The position numbers and the translations under genes are program-made. A DNA stretch of 64,000 nucleotides from an uncultured Oscillibacter sp. Lineage in GTDB: Bacteria > Bacillota > Clostridia > Oscillospirales > Oscillospiraceae. This document shows positions 6,536 through 15,141 of this stretch, one piece after another (position 1 is the stretch's first letter; every line of letters begins with the position of its first letter). The notes beneath the pieces were generated by a model. It was given only the letters and a program-made list of their open reading frames with translations, ran no database searches and was not told the origin of the DNA. The DNA lies in NCBI GenBank assembly GCA_947365245.1, contig CANAWG010000005.1, forward strand, positions 1 to 64,000, given 5' to 3'.

Positions 6536-9500
6536 CTATTTTACCACGACATTCTCTTCCCCGAGGACCTCCTGGGCCTCTTTCAGCAGCGCCTTGTGGA
6601 GCAGGACCCGGGTGCCGTAGACTTTTCGGGTGTCCGCCATGACCATCTTCACCTGGGTCTCTCCGGGGAACATACTGAACACCAGCTTCATGTGCCGCAA
6701 AGACACGTCATCCAGGCTGGGGAATTTCAGGTAGAGAATCTCTCCTTTCTCCAGCTTGTCCGTCGGCGGCCCGGCGAGCTGCTCCTGGGGCAGAGGCCCG
6801 GTGACGTTGGCCAGGGGATAGGCGCTGTCGCATATAACCTGGGGGGCTTTCTCGTCCCGGACGGACAGCTTGCCCTTTACCACCACCGCCTGGTTTTCCC
6901 GCAGGTAGGCGCCGCAGAGGTCCAGCGTCCTGGAAAAGCACAGCAGCTCGATGGAGGCGGTGTCGTCCTCCAGCGTCACATAGGCCATCAGGCTGTTGTT
7001 TTTGGTGGTCTTGGTCTTGCTGGAGGTAATGACCCCGGCCAGCACCACCCGCTGGTTGTCGGCAAACCGGGTGGGACCGCCCTCCTGGGCAAAGTCCGCC
7101 AGAATAGCGCCGATGGCGGGGGCGCGCAGCGCCTGCACCTGCCTGCGGTACTGGTCCATGGGGTGCCCGGAGAGATAGAGCCCGGTGGTCTCCTTTTCCA
7201 TGGTCATCAGCTGCTGGGCGGTGAACTCCGGGATGTCCGGCAGGCGGATTCGCTTGGGCGCGGACTGGCCTCCGGAGGCCCCCATGGAGAAGAAGTCCAT
7301 CTGGCCCTCCACGTTGTCCCGCCGCTGGGCGGCGGCGGCGTCCATGATCCCCTCGTAGACCTTCATCAGCTGGGAACGGCGGGCCCCGGTGCTGTCGAAC
7401 GCCCCGGCGCGGATCAGGTTCTCCACCGCCCGCTTGTTCATGTCCGCCCCCTGCATCCGCTGGCAGAAGTCGTGGAGGGAGTCAAAGGGGCGGTTCTCCC
7501 GCTCCCGCATCACCGCCTGGATGAAGCTCCGGCCAATGTTCTTGATGGCCACCAGGCCAAACCGAATGCCCCCCTCCTCCACGGTAAAGCAGTCGGCGGA
7601 GCGGTTGATATCCGGCTGCAGCAGGGCGATACCGCAGTCCCTGCACTCGTTGATGTACCCCGCCACCTTGTCGGAGTTGTCCAGCACGGAGGTCAGCAGC
7701 GCCGCCATGTACTCCTTGGTGTGGTGGCACTTGAACCAGGCCGTCTGATAGGCCACCACCGCGTAGCTGACGGCGTGGGCCTTATTGAAAGCGTACTCGG
7801 CGAAATCGTAGATCTTGTCGTAGATCAGCTGGGCTGTGGACTCGGAGATCCCGTGGGCCAGACATCCTGTAATGTTTCTCTCCCTGTCACCATGCAGGAA
7901 CGCCTCCCTCTCTTTCTCAATGTCCTTGACCTTTTTCTTGCTCATGGCCCGGCGCACCATGTCCGCCTGGCCCAGGGAGTATCCCGCCAGCTCCTGGAAG
8001 ATCTTGATGACCTGCTCCTGGTAGACGATGCACCCGTAGGTGTTGGAGAGGATGGGCTCCAGCAGCGGGTGGTCGTAGCGGACTTTCTCCGGATGGCCGG
8101 CGCACTCCAGAAATTGGGGGATGGAGTCCATTGGGCCGGGGCGGTACAGCGCGATGATGGCGGTGATGTCCTCGATGCTCCGGGGCTTCAATCCCACGCA
8201 CACGCCGGTCATCCCGGCGGACTCCATCTGAAACACGCCGGAGGTCTTGCCGGCGGAGAGCATCGCATAGGTCTCCGGGTCGTCCTCCGGCACGTCCTCC
8301 AGCCGAAAGCCCGGCTGCTCTCTCTGGAGGATCTTCACCGCGTCGTCCAGCACCGTCAGGTTCCGCAGGCCCAAAAAGTCCATCTTAAGCAGGCCCAGCT
8401 CCTCCAGGGTGGTCATGACGTACTGGCAGACCACGGACTCGTCGTTCTTGGCCAGGGGCACGTACTCGTAGACGGGCCGCCGGGTGATGACCACGCCGGC
8501 GGCGTGGGTGGAGGCGTGGCGGGGCATCCCCTCCAGCGCCTTGGCGGTGTCGATAAGGTGCTTCACCTGCTCGTCGGTCTCGTACAGCTCCCGCAGCGAC
8601 CGGGAGAGGCGCAGCGCGTCGTCCAACGTGATGTGCAGCGCGCCGGGTCCTGCCGGTACCTGCTTTGCGATCTGGTCCACGTCGGCGTAGGGCATGTTCA
8701 TCACCCGGCCCACGTCCCGGATGACGCCCCGGGCGGCCAGGGTGCCGAACGTGACGATCTGGGCCACATGGTCGTCGCCGTACTTTTGGCGGACGTAATC
8801 CACCACCTCGCCCCGACGGGTGTCGCCGAAGTCCATGTCGATATCCGGCATACTCACCCGCTCCGGGTTCAAAAACCGCTCGAAGTACAGGTCGTACTTT
8901 ACCGGGTCGATGTCGGTGATGTAGAGGCAGTAGCTGACCATAGACCCCGCCGCACTGCCCCTCCCCGGCCCCACGGGGATGCCGGCGCCCTTGGCAAAGC
9001 GCACGAAGTCGGAGACGATGAGGAAGTAGTCCGTAAAACCCATCTTCTCGATCATGTTCTGCTCGTACTCCAGCTGGGCCCGGTGGCTGGCATCTTCGCC
9101 GTACCGGGCCAGGTAGCCCTCGTCACAGAGCTTTTTCAGGTAGGAGAAGCTGTCATAGCCCTCCGGCAGCTGGAACTCCGGCAGGTGGTACTTGCCGAAG
9201 GTGAACTCCAGATTGCACATCTCCGCAATCTTAGCGGTATTCTCCATCGCGCCCTCGTACGCGCCGAACAGCGCCTCCATCTCCGCCTCACTGCGGAGGT
9301 AGAAGTTCTGGGGCTCGTAACGCATCCGGTTCTCGTCGTCCAGCGTCTTGCCGGTCTGGATGCAAAGGAGCACGTCGTGGGCCTCTGCGTCCTCCTTTCG
9401 GAGGTAGTGGGCGTCGTTGGTGCAGACCATGGGCAGTCCCGTCTCCTCATGGATCCGCAGGATCCCCCGGTTCACCACAGTCTGATCCCGGATGCCGTGG

Positions 9501-10033
9501 TCCTGGAGCTCCAGATAGAAGTGGTCCGGCCCGAAGATCCCGCTGAGCTCCAGGGCGTACTGCTTGGCGTTTTCGTACTCGCCGTTTCGAAGCCTCCGGG
9601 GAATCTCCCCGGCGAGACAAGCGGACAATGCCACAAGGCCGCCGCTGTACTTCCGCAAAAGCTCCAAATCCACCCGGGGGCGGTTGTAGAAGCCCTCCGT
9701 CCAGGCCATGGAGACCATGTAGGAGAGGTTCCGGTACCCCTCCTCGTTCTCGCACAGCAGCACCAGGTGGCGGCTCTCGGCGTCAAACTCGTGGAGCTTG
9801 TCGAACCGGGTGCGGCCCTGGGGGGCCACATAGACCTCGCAGCCGATGATGGGCTTGATCCCCTCCGCCTTACAGGCCCGGTAGAAGTCGATGACGCCGT
9901 ACATGACGCCGTGGTCGGTGATGGCGCAGGCGTTCTGGCCCATGGACTTGACAATTTTGGGCAGATCCCGGATGCGGCAGGCGCCGTCCAGCAGGCTGTA
10001 TTCCGTATGGACGTGCAGATGAACAAAGGACAT
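6536..10033 (-). CDS. dnaE: DNA polymerase III subunit alpha, DnaE type
   Basis: 1165 residues, full length for DnaE. Domains in order: N-terminal PHP (HLHVHTEYSLLDG from residue 5), palm with the catalytic PDIDMDFGD near residue 394, the third palm aspartate in MDFLGLRNL near 550, fingers, tandem HhH region, and a C-terminal OB fold (VVLAGVITSSKTKTTKNNSLMAYVTLEDD). In Firmicutes with PolC, DnaE extends RNA primers before hand-off to PolC; polC is also in this window. AGGAGG precedes the ATG. The gene follows whiA with 33 bases between them and ends at the strong terminator 6467-6508. Confidence 0.97.
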   Translation of the reverse strand: MSFVHLHVHTEYSLLDGACRIRDLPKIVKSMGQNACAITDHGVMYGVIDFYRACKAEGIKPIIGCEVYVAPQGRTRFDKLHEFDAESRHLVLLCENEEGYRNLSYMVSMAWTEGFYNRPRVDLELLRKYSGGLVALSACLAGEIPRRLRNGEYENAKQYALELSGIFGPDHFYLELQDHGIRDQTVVNRGILRIHEETGLPMVCTNDAHYLRKEDAEAHDVLLCIQTGKTLDDENRMRYEPQNFYLRSEAEMEALFGAYEGAMENTAKIAEMCNLEFTFGKYHLPEFQLPEGYDSFSYLKKLCDEGYLARYGEDASHRAQLEYEQNMIEKMGFTDYFLIVSDFVRFAKGAGIPVGPGRGSAAGSMVSYCLYITDIDPVKYDLYFERFLNPERVSMPDIDMDFGDTRRGEVVDYVRQKYGDDHVAQIVTFGTLAARGVIRDVGRVMNMPYADVDQIAKQVPAGPGALHITLDDALRLSRSLRELYETDEQVKHLIDTAKALEGMPRHASTHAAGVVITRRPVYEYVPLAKNDESVVCQYVMTTLEELGLLKMDFLGLRNLTVLDDAVKILQREQPGFRLEDVPEDDPETYAMLSAGKTSGVFQMESAGMTGVCVGLKPRSIEDITAIIALYRPGPMDSIPQFLECAGHPEKVRYDHPLLEPILSNTYGCIVYQEQVIKIFQELAGYSLGQADMVRRAMSKKKVKDIEKEREAFLHGDRERNITGCLAHGISESTAQLIYDKIYDFAEYAFNKAHAVSYAVVAYQTAWFKCHHTKEYMAALLTSVLDNSDKVAGYINECRDCGIALLQPDINRSADCFTVEEGGIRFGLVAIKNIGRSFIQAVMRERENRPFDSLHDFCQRMQGADMNKRAVENLIRAGAFDSTGARRSQLMKVYEGIMDAAAAQRRDNVEGQMDFFSMGASGGQSAPKRIRLPDIPEFTAQQLMTMEKETTGLYLSGHPMDQYRRQVQALRAPAIGAILADFAQEGGPTRFADNQRVVLAGVITSSKTKTTKNNSLMAYVTLEDDTASIELLCFSRTLDLCGAYLRENQAVVVKGKLSVRDEKAPQVICDSAYPLANVTGPLPQEQLAGPPTDKLEKGEILYLKFPSLDDVSLRHMKLVFSMFPGETQVKMVMADTRKVYGTRVLLHKALLKEAQEVLGEENVVVK

Positions 10034-10066
10034 GGCACACCTCCTGAAAATCGGTCCGGGTCTTCC

Positions 10067-10972
10067 CTACAGTCCCTCCGCCAGCTCCATCAGCTTTCGC
10101 AGCCGGTGGTTCAGGCAGGACTTGGTCACCGGCGGGTCGCAGATCTCCGCCAGCTCGGAAAGGGGCAGCTCCGGATTCTCCAGCCGCAGCTCCGCCGTCC
10201 GGCGGAGCTTGTCCGGCAGCTGGTCCAGCCGCCCCGACATCTGGAGCTTTCGGATGGTCTCCGCCTGCTTCTGGGCGGCCTCCACGGCCTTGTCCAAATT
10301 GGCGTTGTCGCAGTTCAGCCGCCGGTTTACGCTGTTGCGCAGGTCCTTTTCCATCTTGGCGGACATCACCTGCATGGAGGCCACCGGCGCGCCGATAAAC
10401 GTCAAAAAGTCCTCGATCTGGTCGCTCTGCTTGAAGTAGGTCACAAAGCTTCCATTCCGGGCGATGCTCTTGGGGGGATAGCCGCACTCCCGCAGCAGCA
10501 CCTCCAGCTCCCGGCTGGCCTGGAGGTGAGAGGTGGTCAGCTCCAGGTGGTAGCGCTTCAGGGGGTCGATGGCGCTGCCGCCGGCGAAGAAGCATCCCCG
10601 CAAAAAGGACCCCCGGCAGCAGCTGTCCTCCAGCAATCCGAAGTTGATGTGGAGCACCAGGTTCTGCATGGGGTCGTAACCCATGAGGTTGATGATCCGG
10701 TCCAGCTTCTTCCGCTCCGTGATCTGAAAGACCATCTTCCCCTGCCCCTCCCGGATCTCCTCCGGCCGCCGGTCAAACTGGAGGCTGAACGCCCGCTGGA
10801 AGAGCTTTGGAAGCCGGGCGGCAAGGTTGGGGTTCTCCGTGATGATCCGGACCTCCGTGGAGTTGAACGTGTTGCAGTAGAGTAATATCCCATAAGCCTC
10901 CGCCCGGGCGCAGCACAGCTTTTGCACGGGGAGACGGCACAATTCATTTTTCGTATCGTAGGAAAAAGACAT
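10067..10972 (-). CDS. whiA: DNA-binding protein WhiA
   Basis: 301 residues. Starts MSFSYDTKNELCRLP, the family signature; the central part is a degenerate LAGLIDADG-homing-endonuclease fold and the C terminus is a helix-turn-helix (LPLSELAEICDPPVTKSCLNHRLRKL). WhiA affects sporulation or cell division control in actinobacteria and Bacillus. It follows yvcK as in the conserved yvcJ-yvcK-yvcL order. No crh/HPr gene follows it here; dnaE does. Confidence 0.96.
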   Translation of the reverse strand: MSFSYDTKNELCRLPVQKLCCARAEAYGILLYCNTFNSTEVRIITENPNLAARLPKLFQRAFSLQFDRRPEEIREGQGKMVFQITERKKLDRIINLMGYDPMQNLVLHINFGLLEDSCCRGSFLRGCFFAGGSAIDPLKRYHLELTTSHLQASRELEVLLRECGYPPKSIARNGSFVTYFKQSDQIEDFLTFIGAPVASMQVMSAKMEKDLRNSVNRRLNCDNANLDKAVEAAQKQAETIRKLQMSGRLDQLPDKLRRTAELRLENPELPLSELAEICDPPVTKSCLNHRLRKLMELAEGL

Positions 10973-11006
10973 CCGTCACCCTCCGTCCAAAATGGTGCAC
11001 GGCCGT

Positions 11007-12062
11007 TTACTTTTGCCGCTCTTTCTTATACACGCTGTCCCCGAAGCGGCTTCCGGCGATCCGGACGCCCCGCTCCGCGTGGAGCAGCATCAGCTCCCGG
11101 GCCAGGTGGACCGGGTGGTGGCGGACGTAGCCGTCCTCCACCATGGCGACGGGTCGGTTGATCACCTCCACCCCCAGGGCGGCGCAGGCATCCACATCCG
11201 CCCGCAGGGGCTCCGCCCCCTCCTCCGCGTACCGGGCGGCCACGGCCTTGGGAATGGGTGAGGAATTGCACAGGCAGATATCCACCAGTCCCGGGGCGGA
11301 GTGGTGGAAGATGGCGGCGATATGGTCGGAGACCGTGTATCCCTCCGTCTCCCCCTCCTGGGTCATGACGTTGCCCACATAGATCTTCAGGGCGCTGGAG
11401 GCCTGAATGGTCTCCACGATGCCGTCCACCAGGAGATTGGGGATAACGCTGGTGTAGAGGCTCCCGGGCCCCAGGACGATCATATCCGCCCGGCGCAGGG
11501 CGGTGATGGCCTCCGCCAGGGCTTTGGGGTGCTCCGGGAGCAGCCGCACCTGCTTGATGCGGCAGTCCTCCCGTTTTTTGCAGTAGAAGATCTTGGACTC
11601 CCCTACCACGCTGGCGCCGTTTTCAAACTCCGCCTCCAGCTGCACGTCCGCCGTGGTCACCGGCAGCACCCGGCCTGTGATGGCCAAAACCTCGCTCATG
11701 CGGCTCACCGCCGCGTCAAAGGAGGGGGAGATGCCGTTCAGCGCCGCCAGAAAGAGGTTGCCGAAGCTCTGGCCCGCCAACGCCCCTTCGGTGAACCGGT
11801 AGTGCATCAGCTGGCTCATCAGCGGCTCCGTGTTGGCCAGGGCCTCCATGCAGTTGCGGATGTCGCCGGGCGGCGGCATTCCCAGGTCCTGGCGCAGCAT
11901 CCCGGAGCCGCCGCCGTCGTCCGCCACCGTGACGATGGCGGAGATATTCTCTGTGTACTGCTTCAGGCCCCGCAGCATGGTAGAAAGGCCGTGGCCGCCG
12001 CCGATGACGGCCACCCGCGGTCCGTACTCCCTGGGGACATGGTAGGATACTCGCTGTTCCAT
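11007..12062 (-). CDS. yvcK: YvcK/CofD-like gluconeogenesis factor
   Basis: 351 residues. N-terminal nucleotide-binding motif VIGGGHGLSTMLRGLK near residue 20 and VADDGGGSGMLRQDLG near 48 are diagnostic. YvcK binds UDP-sugars and is needed for growth on gluconeogenic carbon sources and for correct peptidoglycan synthesis, so it links carbon state to the envelope. GGAAGGAGAGACC precedes the ATG. The last residues (VYKKERQK) fall 34 bases before whiA; the two are co-transcribed with rapZ. Confidence 0.96.
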   Translation of the reverse strand: MEQRVSYHVPREYGPRVAVIGGGHGLSTMLRGLKQYTENISAIVTVADDGGGSGMLRQDLGMPPPGDIRNCMEALANTEPLMSQLMHYRFTEGALAGQSFGNLFLAALNGISPSFDAAVSRMSEVLAITGRVLPVTTADVQLEAEFENGASVVGESKIFYCKKREDCRIKQVRLLPEHPKALAEAITALRRADMIVLGPGSLYTSVIPNLLVDGIVETIQASSALKIYVGNVMTQEGETEGYTVSDHIAAIFHHSAPGLVDICLCNSSPIPKAVAARYAEEGAEPLRADVDACAALGVEVINRPVAMVEDGYVRHHPVHLARELMLLHAERGVRIAGSRFGDSVYKKERQK

Positions 12063-12078
12063 GGTCTCTCCTTCCAGC

Positions 12079-12281
12079 TCAAGCCTCTGAAACGTCCTGC
12101 CGGCGGCGCCAGAGGCGTACTTGCAGGGTCATCGCCGCGGCAGAGATCAAAAGCCCGCCAATAAAAAGGGCCAGTTTCCCGTACATACGGCTGGGGCGCA
12201 CATCAGCAGGATCACCGCGGTGAGAAACAGGGTCAGCCCCAAAAGGGCAAAGCCAAAAAGCGCTTTGTTCCAATGCCGCAT
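12079..12281 (-). pseudogene. Small two-span membrane protein gene with a one-base frameshift
   Basis: Frame A from ATG 12281 encodes MRHWNKALFGFALLGLTLFL and the rest of a first membrane segment, then runs out of frame after MCAP and stops at about 44 codons. A second frame continues with SRMYGKLALFIGGLLISAAA and a basic tail (RLWRRRQDVSEA), stopping at 12079. Adding one base to the CCCC run at 12192-12195 (GGGG on the plus strand) joins both halves into a clean two-span protein of about 67 residues. So it is a -1 deletion, a sequencing error or, less likely, a programmed shift. It lies in the rapZ-yvcK operon; function unknown. Confidence 0.65.
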
Positions 12282-12331
12282 ACGAGATCCCGTCCCTTTC
12301 CAACGTCAGATATTTCCCCGGACCGCGGTCT

Positions 12332-13195
12332 CTATCCGCCCCGGCCCATATCCCGGTGGTTCTCTGTCACCTGATAGCCCTGTTTGCGGATGAACTGCGC
12401 CAAAGCGTGGGTCACCGCCACGGAGCGGTGATGGCCGCCGGTACAGCCCACAGCGATGACCAGCACCGCCCTGCCCTCCTCCGCGTACAGAGGCAGGGTG
12501 AACGCCATCAGCTCCTCCAGCCGCCGGAGATACCCCTGGGTCCGCTGGAAGCTGAACACGTATTCGGCCACCTCCCGGTCCAGTCCGGTCTTGGGCCGCA
12601 GCTCCTGAATGTAAAAGGGATTGGGCATGAACCGCACGTCCAGCACCACGTCCGCCTCCATGGGCAGGCCGTACTTGAAGCCAAAGGACGTGACGCTGAC
12701 CGTCATGGCCCCCTTTTCCGCCCCGCTTCCAAAGAGGCGCAGCAGCTCTCCCCGCAGCTGGGCGGTGGAGAGCCGGGAGGTGTCGATCACATAGTCCGCC
12801 CGCTGCCGCACCGGCTCCATGACCTCCCGCTCCCGGTGGACAGCCTCCTCCAGGGAGCAAACCTGGCTGCTGAGGGGGTGGCGGCGGCGGGTCTCCTTGT
12901 AGCGCTTGATGATGGTCTCCGGCGAGGCGTCCAAAAACAGCATCCGGCAGCTGGACTCCATGGTTTTCAGCTGGTCCAAAACGCCGAACAGCTCCACGGG
13001 GGAGCTGCCGGTCCGCACGTCGTACACCAGGGCCACCCGGTCATAGCGGCTGCTGGCCCCCGCGCAGAACTCCGCAAATTTCAAAATCATAGCGGCGGGC
13101 ATATTGTCGATGATATAGAAGCCCATGTCCTCCAGATAGGACGCCGCCTTGCTCTTGCCGCCTCCGGAGAGGCCGGAGATAATCAAGACATCCAT
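12332..13195 (-). CDS. rapZ: RNase adapter / nucleotide-binding protein RapZ
   Basis: 287 residues from ATG 13195. Walker A GLSGGGKS at residues 8-15; C-terminal HRSVA and a terminal HRD segment, as in RapZ/YvcJ. RapZ guides RNase E to the GlmZ small RNA in enterobacteria; the Firmicutes YvcJ is a UTP/GTP-binding protein with a less clear role. The upstream in-frame start at 13216 overlaps murB and would include the ribosome binding site AGGAGAGGGG, so I used the inner ATG. Conserved neighbourhood murB-rapZ-yvcK-whiA. Confidence 0.95.
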   Translation of the reverse strand: MDVLIISGLSGGGKSKAASYLEDMGFYIIDNMPAAMILKFAEFCAGASSRYDRVALVYDVRTGSSPVELFGVLDQLKTMESSCRMLFLDASPETIIKRYKETRRRHPLSSQVCSLEEAVHREREVMEPVRQRADYVIDTSRLSTAQLRGELLRLFGSGAEKGAMTVSVTSFGFKYGLPMEADVVLDVRFMPNPFYIQELRPKTGLDREVAEYVFSFQRTQGYLRRLEELMAFTLPLYAEEGRAVLVIAVGCTGGHHRSVAVTHALAQFIRKQGYQVTENHRDMGRGG

Positions 13196-13212
13196 CAAAA
13201 TCCCCTCTCCTC

Positions 13213-14133
13213 TCACCGCTCCAGGATCCGGACCTCCGGCTCCAGGCGGACGCCGGTCTCCTCCAGTACCCGCGACTGTACCTGCCGGATCAGCTCCAGC
13301 ACGTCAGCGCCGGAGGCCCCGCCCCGGTTGATGACAAAGCCCGCGTGCTTCTCGCTGACCTGGGCGCCGCCCACGCTCAGCCCTTTCAGCCCGCACTGTT
13401 CAATCAGCGCCCCGGCGAAATGGCCCTCCGGCCGCTTGAACGTGCTGCCCGCGCTGGGGTACTCCAGGGGCTGGCTGGCCTTTCGCTTTGCCGTCAGCTC
13501 CCGCATCCGCTCCCGGATGGCCGCCGGGTCCCCGCTGGACAGGCGGAACACCGCGTGGAGCGCCGCCGCCTCCGGACAGTCCGCCAGCAAGCTGTGCCGG
13601 TAGGAAAAGCGCATCTCCGCCCCGGGCACAAGCCGGACGCCCTCCTCAGGGAACAGGACGGACACGCTCTCGGTCACCCGGCCCATCTCCCCGCCGTAGG
13701 CCCCGGCGTTCATATACACCGCCCCGCCCACGCTGCCGGGGATGCCGTGGGCAAACTCCAGCCCCGTCAGGCCCTGCCTGCAGGCGAACTCCGCCGCCTG
13801 GGCCAGCGCGGCCCCGCTCTCCGCCAGAACGGTGCCCGGTTCCGCTCCGGCCTCCACCCTGCGCATTCCCCCCGTGGCGATCACCAGGCGGTCCAATCCA
13901 TCGTCGGGGGCCAGGAGGTTCGTGCCGTTGCCGATGAGCAGCGGACGCGCCCCGCACTCCCGGGCAAAGGACCAGAGCAGCACCAGCTGCTCCCCCCGCT
14001 CCGGAAAGGCCATCCGCCGGGCGGGACCGCCCACCCGGAAAGAGGTGTGCCGCGCCATAGGCTCCTCCGCCGTGATCTTAAGATCCGGCAGATAGTCCGC
14101 CGCCCACTTGTCAAGCTCTCTCACCCAGTCCAT
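13213..14133 (-). CDS. murB: UDP-N-acetylenolpyruvoylglucosamine reductase (MurB)
   Basis: 306 residues from ATG 14133, set by GGGAGG 7 bases upstream. FAD-binding motifs RHTSFRVGGPA (about 31-41) and GNGTNLL; PGSVGGAVYMNAGAYGGE in the middle; AGSTFKRPEGHFAGALI carries the proton-donor serine, and the last residues LEPEVRIL carry the conserved glutamate. It reduces the enolpyruvyl group in peptidoglycan precursor synthesis. The short form without the extra type I loop is the usual Gram-positive type. Confidence 0.97.
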   Translation of the reverse strand: MDWVRELDKWAADYLPDLKITAEEPMARHTSFRVGGPARRMAFPERGEQLVLLWSFARECGARPLLIGNGTNLLAPDDGLDRLVIATGGMRRVEAGAEPGTVLAESGAALAQAAEFACRQGLTGLEFAHGIPGSVGGAVYMNAGAYGGEMGRVTESVSVLFPEEGVRLVPGAEMRFSYRHSLLADCPEAAALHAVFRLSSGDPAAIRERMRELTAKRKASQPLEYPSAGSTFKRPEGHFAGALIEQCGLKGLSVGGAQVSEKHAGFVINRGGASGADVLELIRQVQSRVLEETGVRLEPEVRILER

Positions 14134-14162
14134 CCACGGACCTCCCAATTCTCAAATAATGG

Positions 14163-15086
14163 TCACATGACGCGGCCCAGGAACGCCGCGCCGATGATGC
14201 CGGCGTCGTTGCCCAGCTCCGCCCGGAGGATTTTCGTCGCCCGACCGCCGTGGCTGGAGAAGCTCTCCCGGGCCACAATCTCCCGCAGGGGCTCCAGCAG
14301 CAGGCGGTCCGGCGCCGCCGCCACGCCGCCGCCGATGGCGATGGCCTCGGGGCGGACCACGTTGATGAGACTGACGATACCGTCCGCCAGGTCCTCCACG
14401 TACTCCCGGCACACCTCCAGGGCGGCCTCGTCGCCCTGCTCCGCCGCCAGGAAAGCCGTCCGGCCCTCCACGCCGCCGTGCTCCTGGGCGATGGCGTGCA
14501 GAGAGCTCTCCGGCCGGCACTCCATGACCTCCTTGGTCAGACGGATCAGGCCGGTGGCGGAGGCGTACCGCTCCCAGCAGCCGTAGCGGCCGCAGTTGCA
14601 CAGCTCGCCGCCGCGGCGCATCACAATATGACCCGCCTCACTGGAGAGGGCGCCGCCCCGGAGCTTTCCGTTCAGGATCAGTCCCACGCCGATGCCGGTA
14701 CCCAGGGTCACGACGCCAAAGTCCTCCGTCCCCCTGCCCGCGCCGCAGAAAAACTCCGCCACGGCGGCGCAGTCCGCGTCGTTGCCCAGCAGCAGCGGCA
14801 GGTCCATGTACTGCCGGAACAGCCGCTCCAGGGGGACGTTCTCCATGGGGATGTTGGTGGTGAAGAGCACATCGCCGCCGGAGACCGCCCCGGGCAGGCC
14901 GATGCCCACGTACTCGGCTTGCTCCCCCTCCGGCAGTACCGCCCGGGAGAGCTCCGCCAGCGTCCTGGCGAAGTCCTCCGGTCCCCGGAAGTCCAGGGGG
15001 ATCCGCTTGACCTGTAAAATACTCCCCTCGCCGTCCACCAGGCCGGCCTTCAGGTTCGTTCCACCCACGTCAATACCGATATACAT
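14163..15086 (-). CDS. glcK: ROK-family glucokinase
   Basis: 307 residues. ATP-binding DVGGTN at 6-11, substrate loop GNDADCAA with the catalytic aspartate, TLGTGIGVGLI phosphate motif, and the ROK zinc signature E-GHI-CNCGRYGCWE near residues 164-173. It phosphorylates glucose (and perhaps related hexoses or N-acetyl sugars) in the cytosol. GGAGGAAAAGAT leads the ATG. It lies between hprK and murB, which places glucose entry into glycolysis beside the carbon-catabolite kinase. Sugar specificity cannot be read directly; glucose is the family default. Confidence 0.9.
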   Translation of the reverse strand: MYIGIDVGGTNLKAGLVDGEGSILQVKRIPLDFRGPEDFARTLAELSRAVLPEGEQAEYVGIGLPGAVSGGDVLFTTNIPMENVPLERLFRQYMDLPLLLGNDADCAAVAEFFCGAGRGTEDFGVVTLGTGIGVGLILNGKLRGGALSSEAGHIVMRRGGELCNCGRYGCWERYASATGLIRLTKEVMECRPESSLHAIAQEHGGVEGRTAFLAAEQGDEAALEVCREYVEDLADGIVSLINVVRPEAIAIGGGVAAAPDRLLLEPLREIVARESFSSHGGRATKILRAELGNDAGIIGAAFLGRVM

Positions 15087-15141
15087 ATCTTTTCCTCCGT
15101 TTATACCTGTATAGTCAGAGCGCCGGAAAAAAACTCCGGAA

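Noticed and set aside
6479-10885. A 1468-codon open frame on the plus strand opposite dnaE and whiA
   Set aside because: It is a GC-rich shadow: no known domains, reads as His/Leu/Gly/Val-rich filler, and the minus strand holds two clear genes with motifs and ribosome binding sites.
12079-12303. Full-length 74-residue reading starting at 12303
   Set aside because: Its first half is not hydrophobic and includes unlikely residues; only the second half fits. The frameshift model with ATG 12281 explains both membrane segments.
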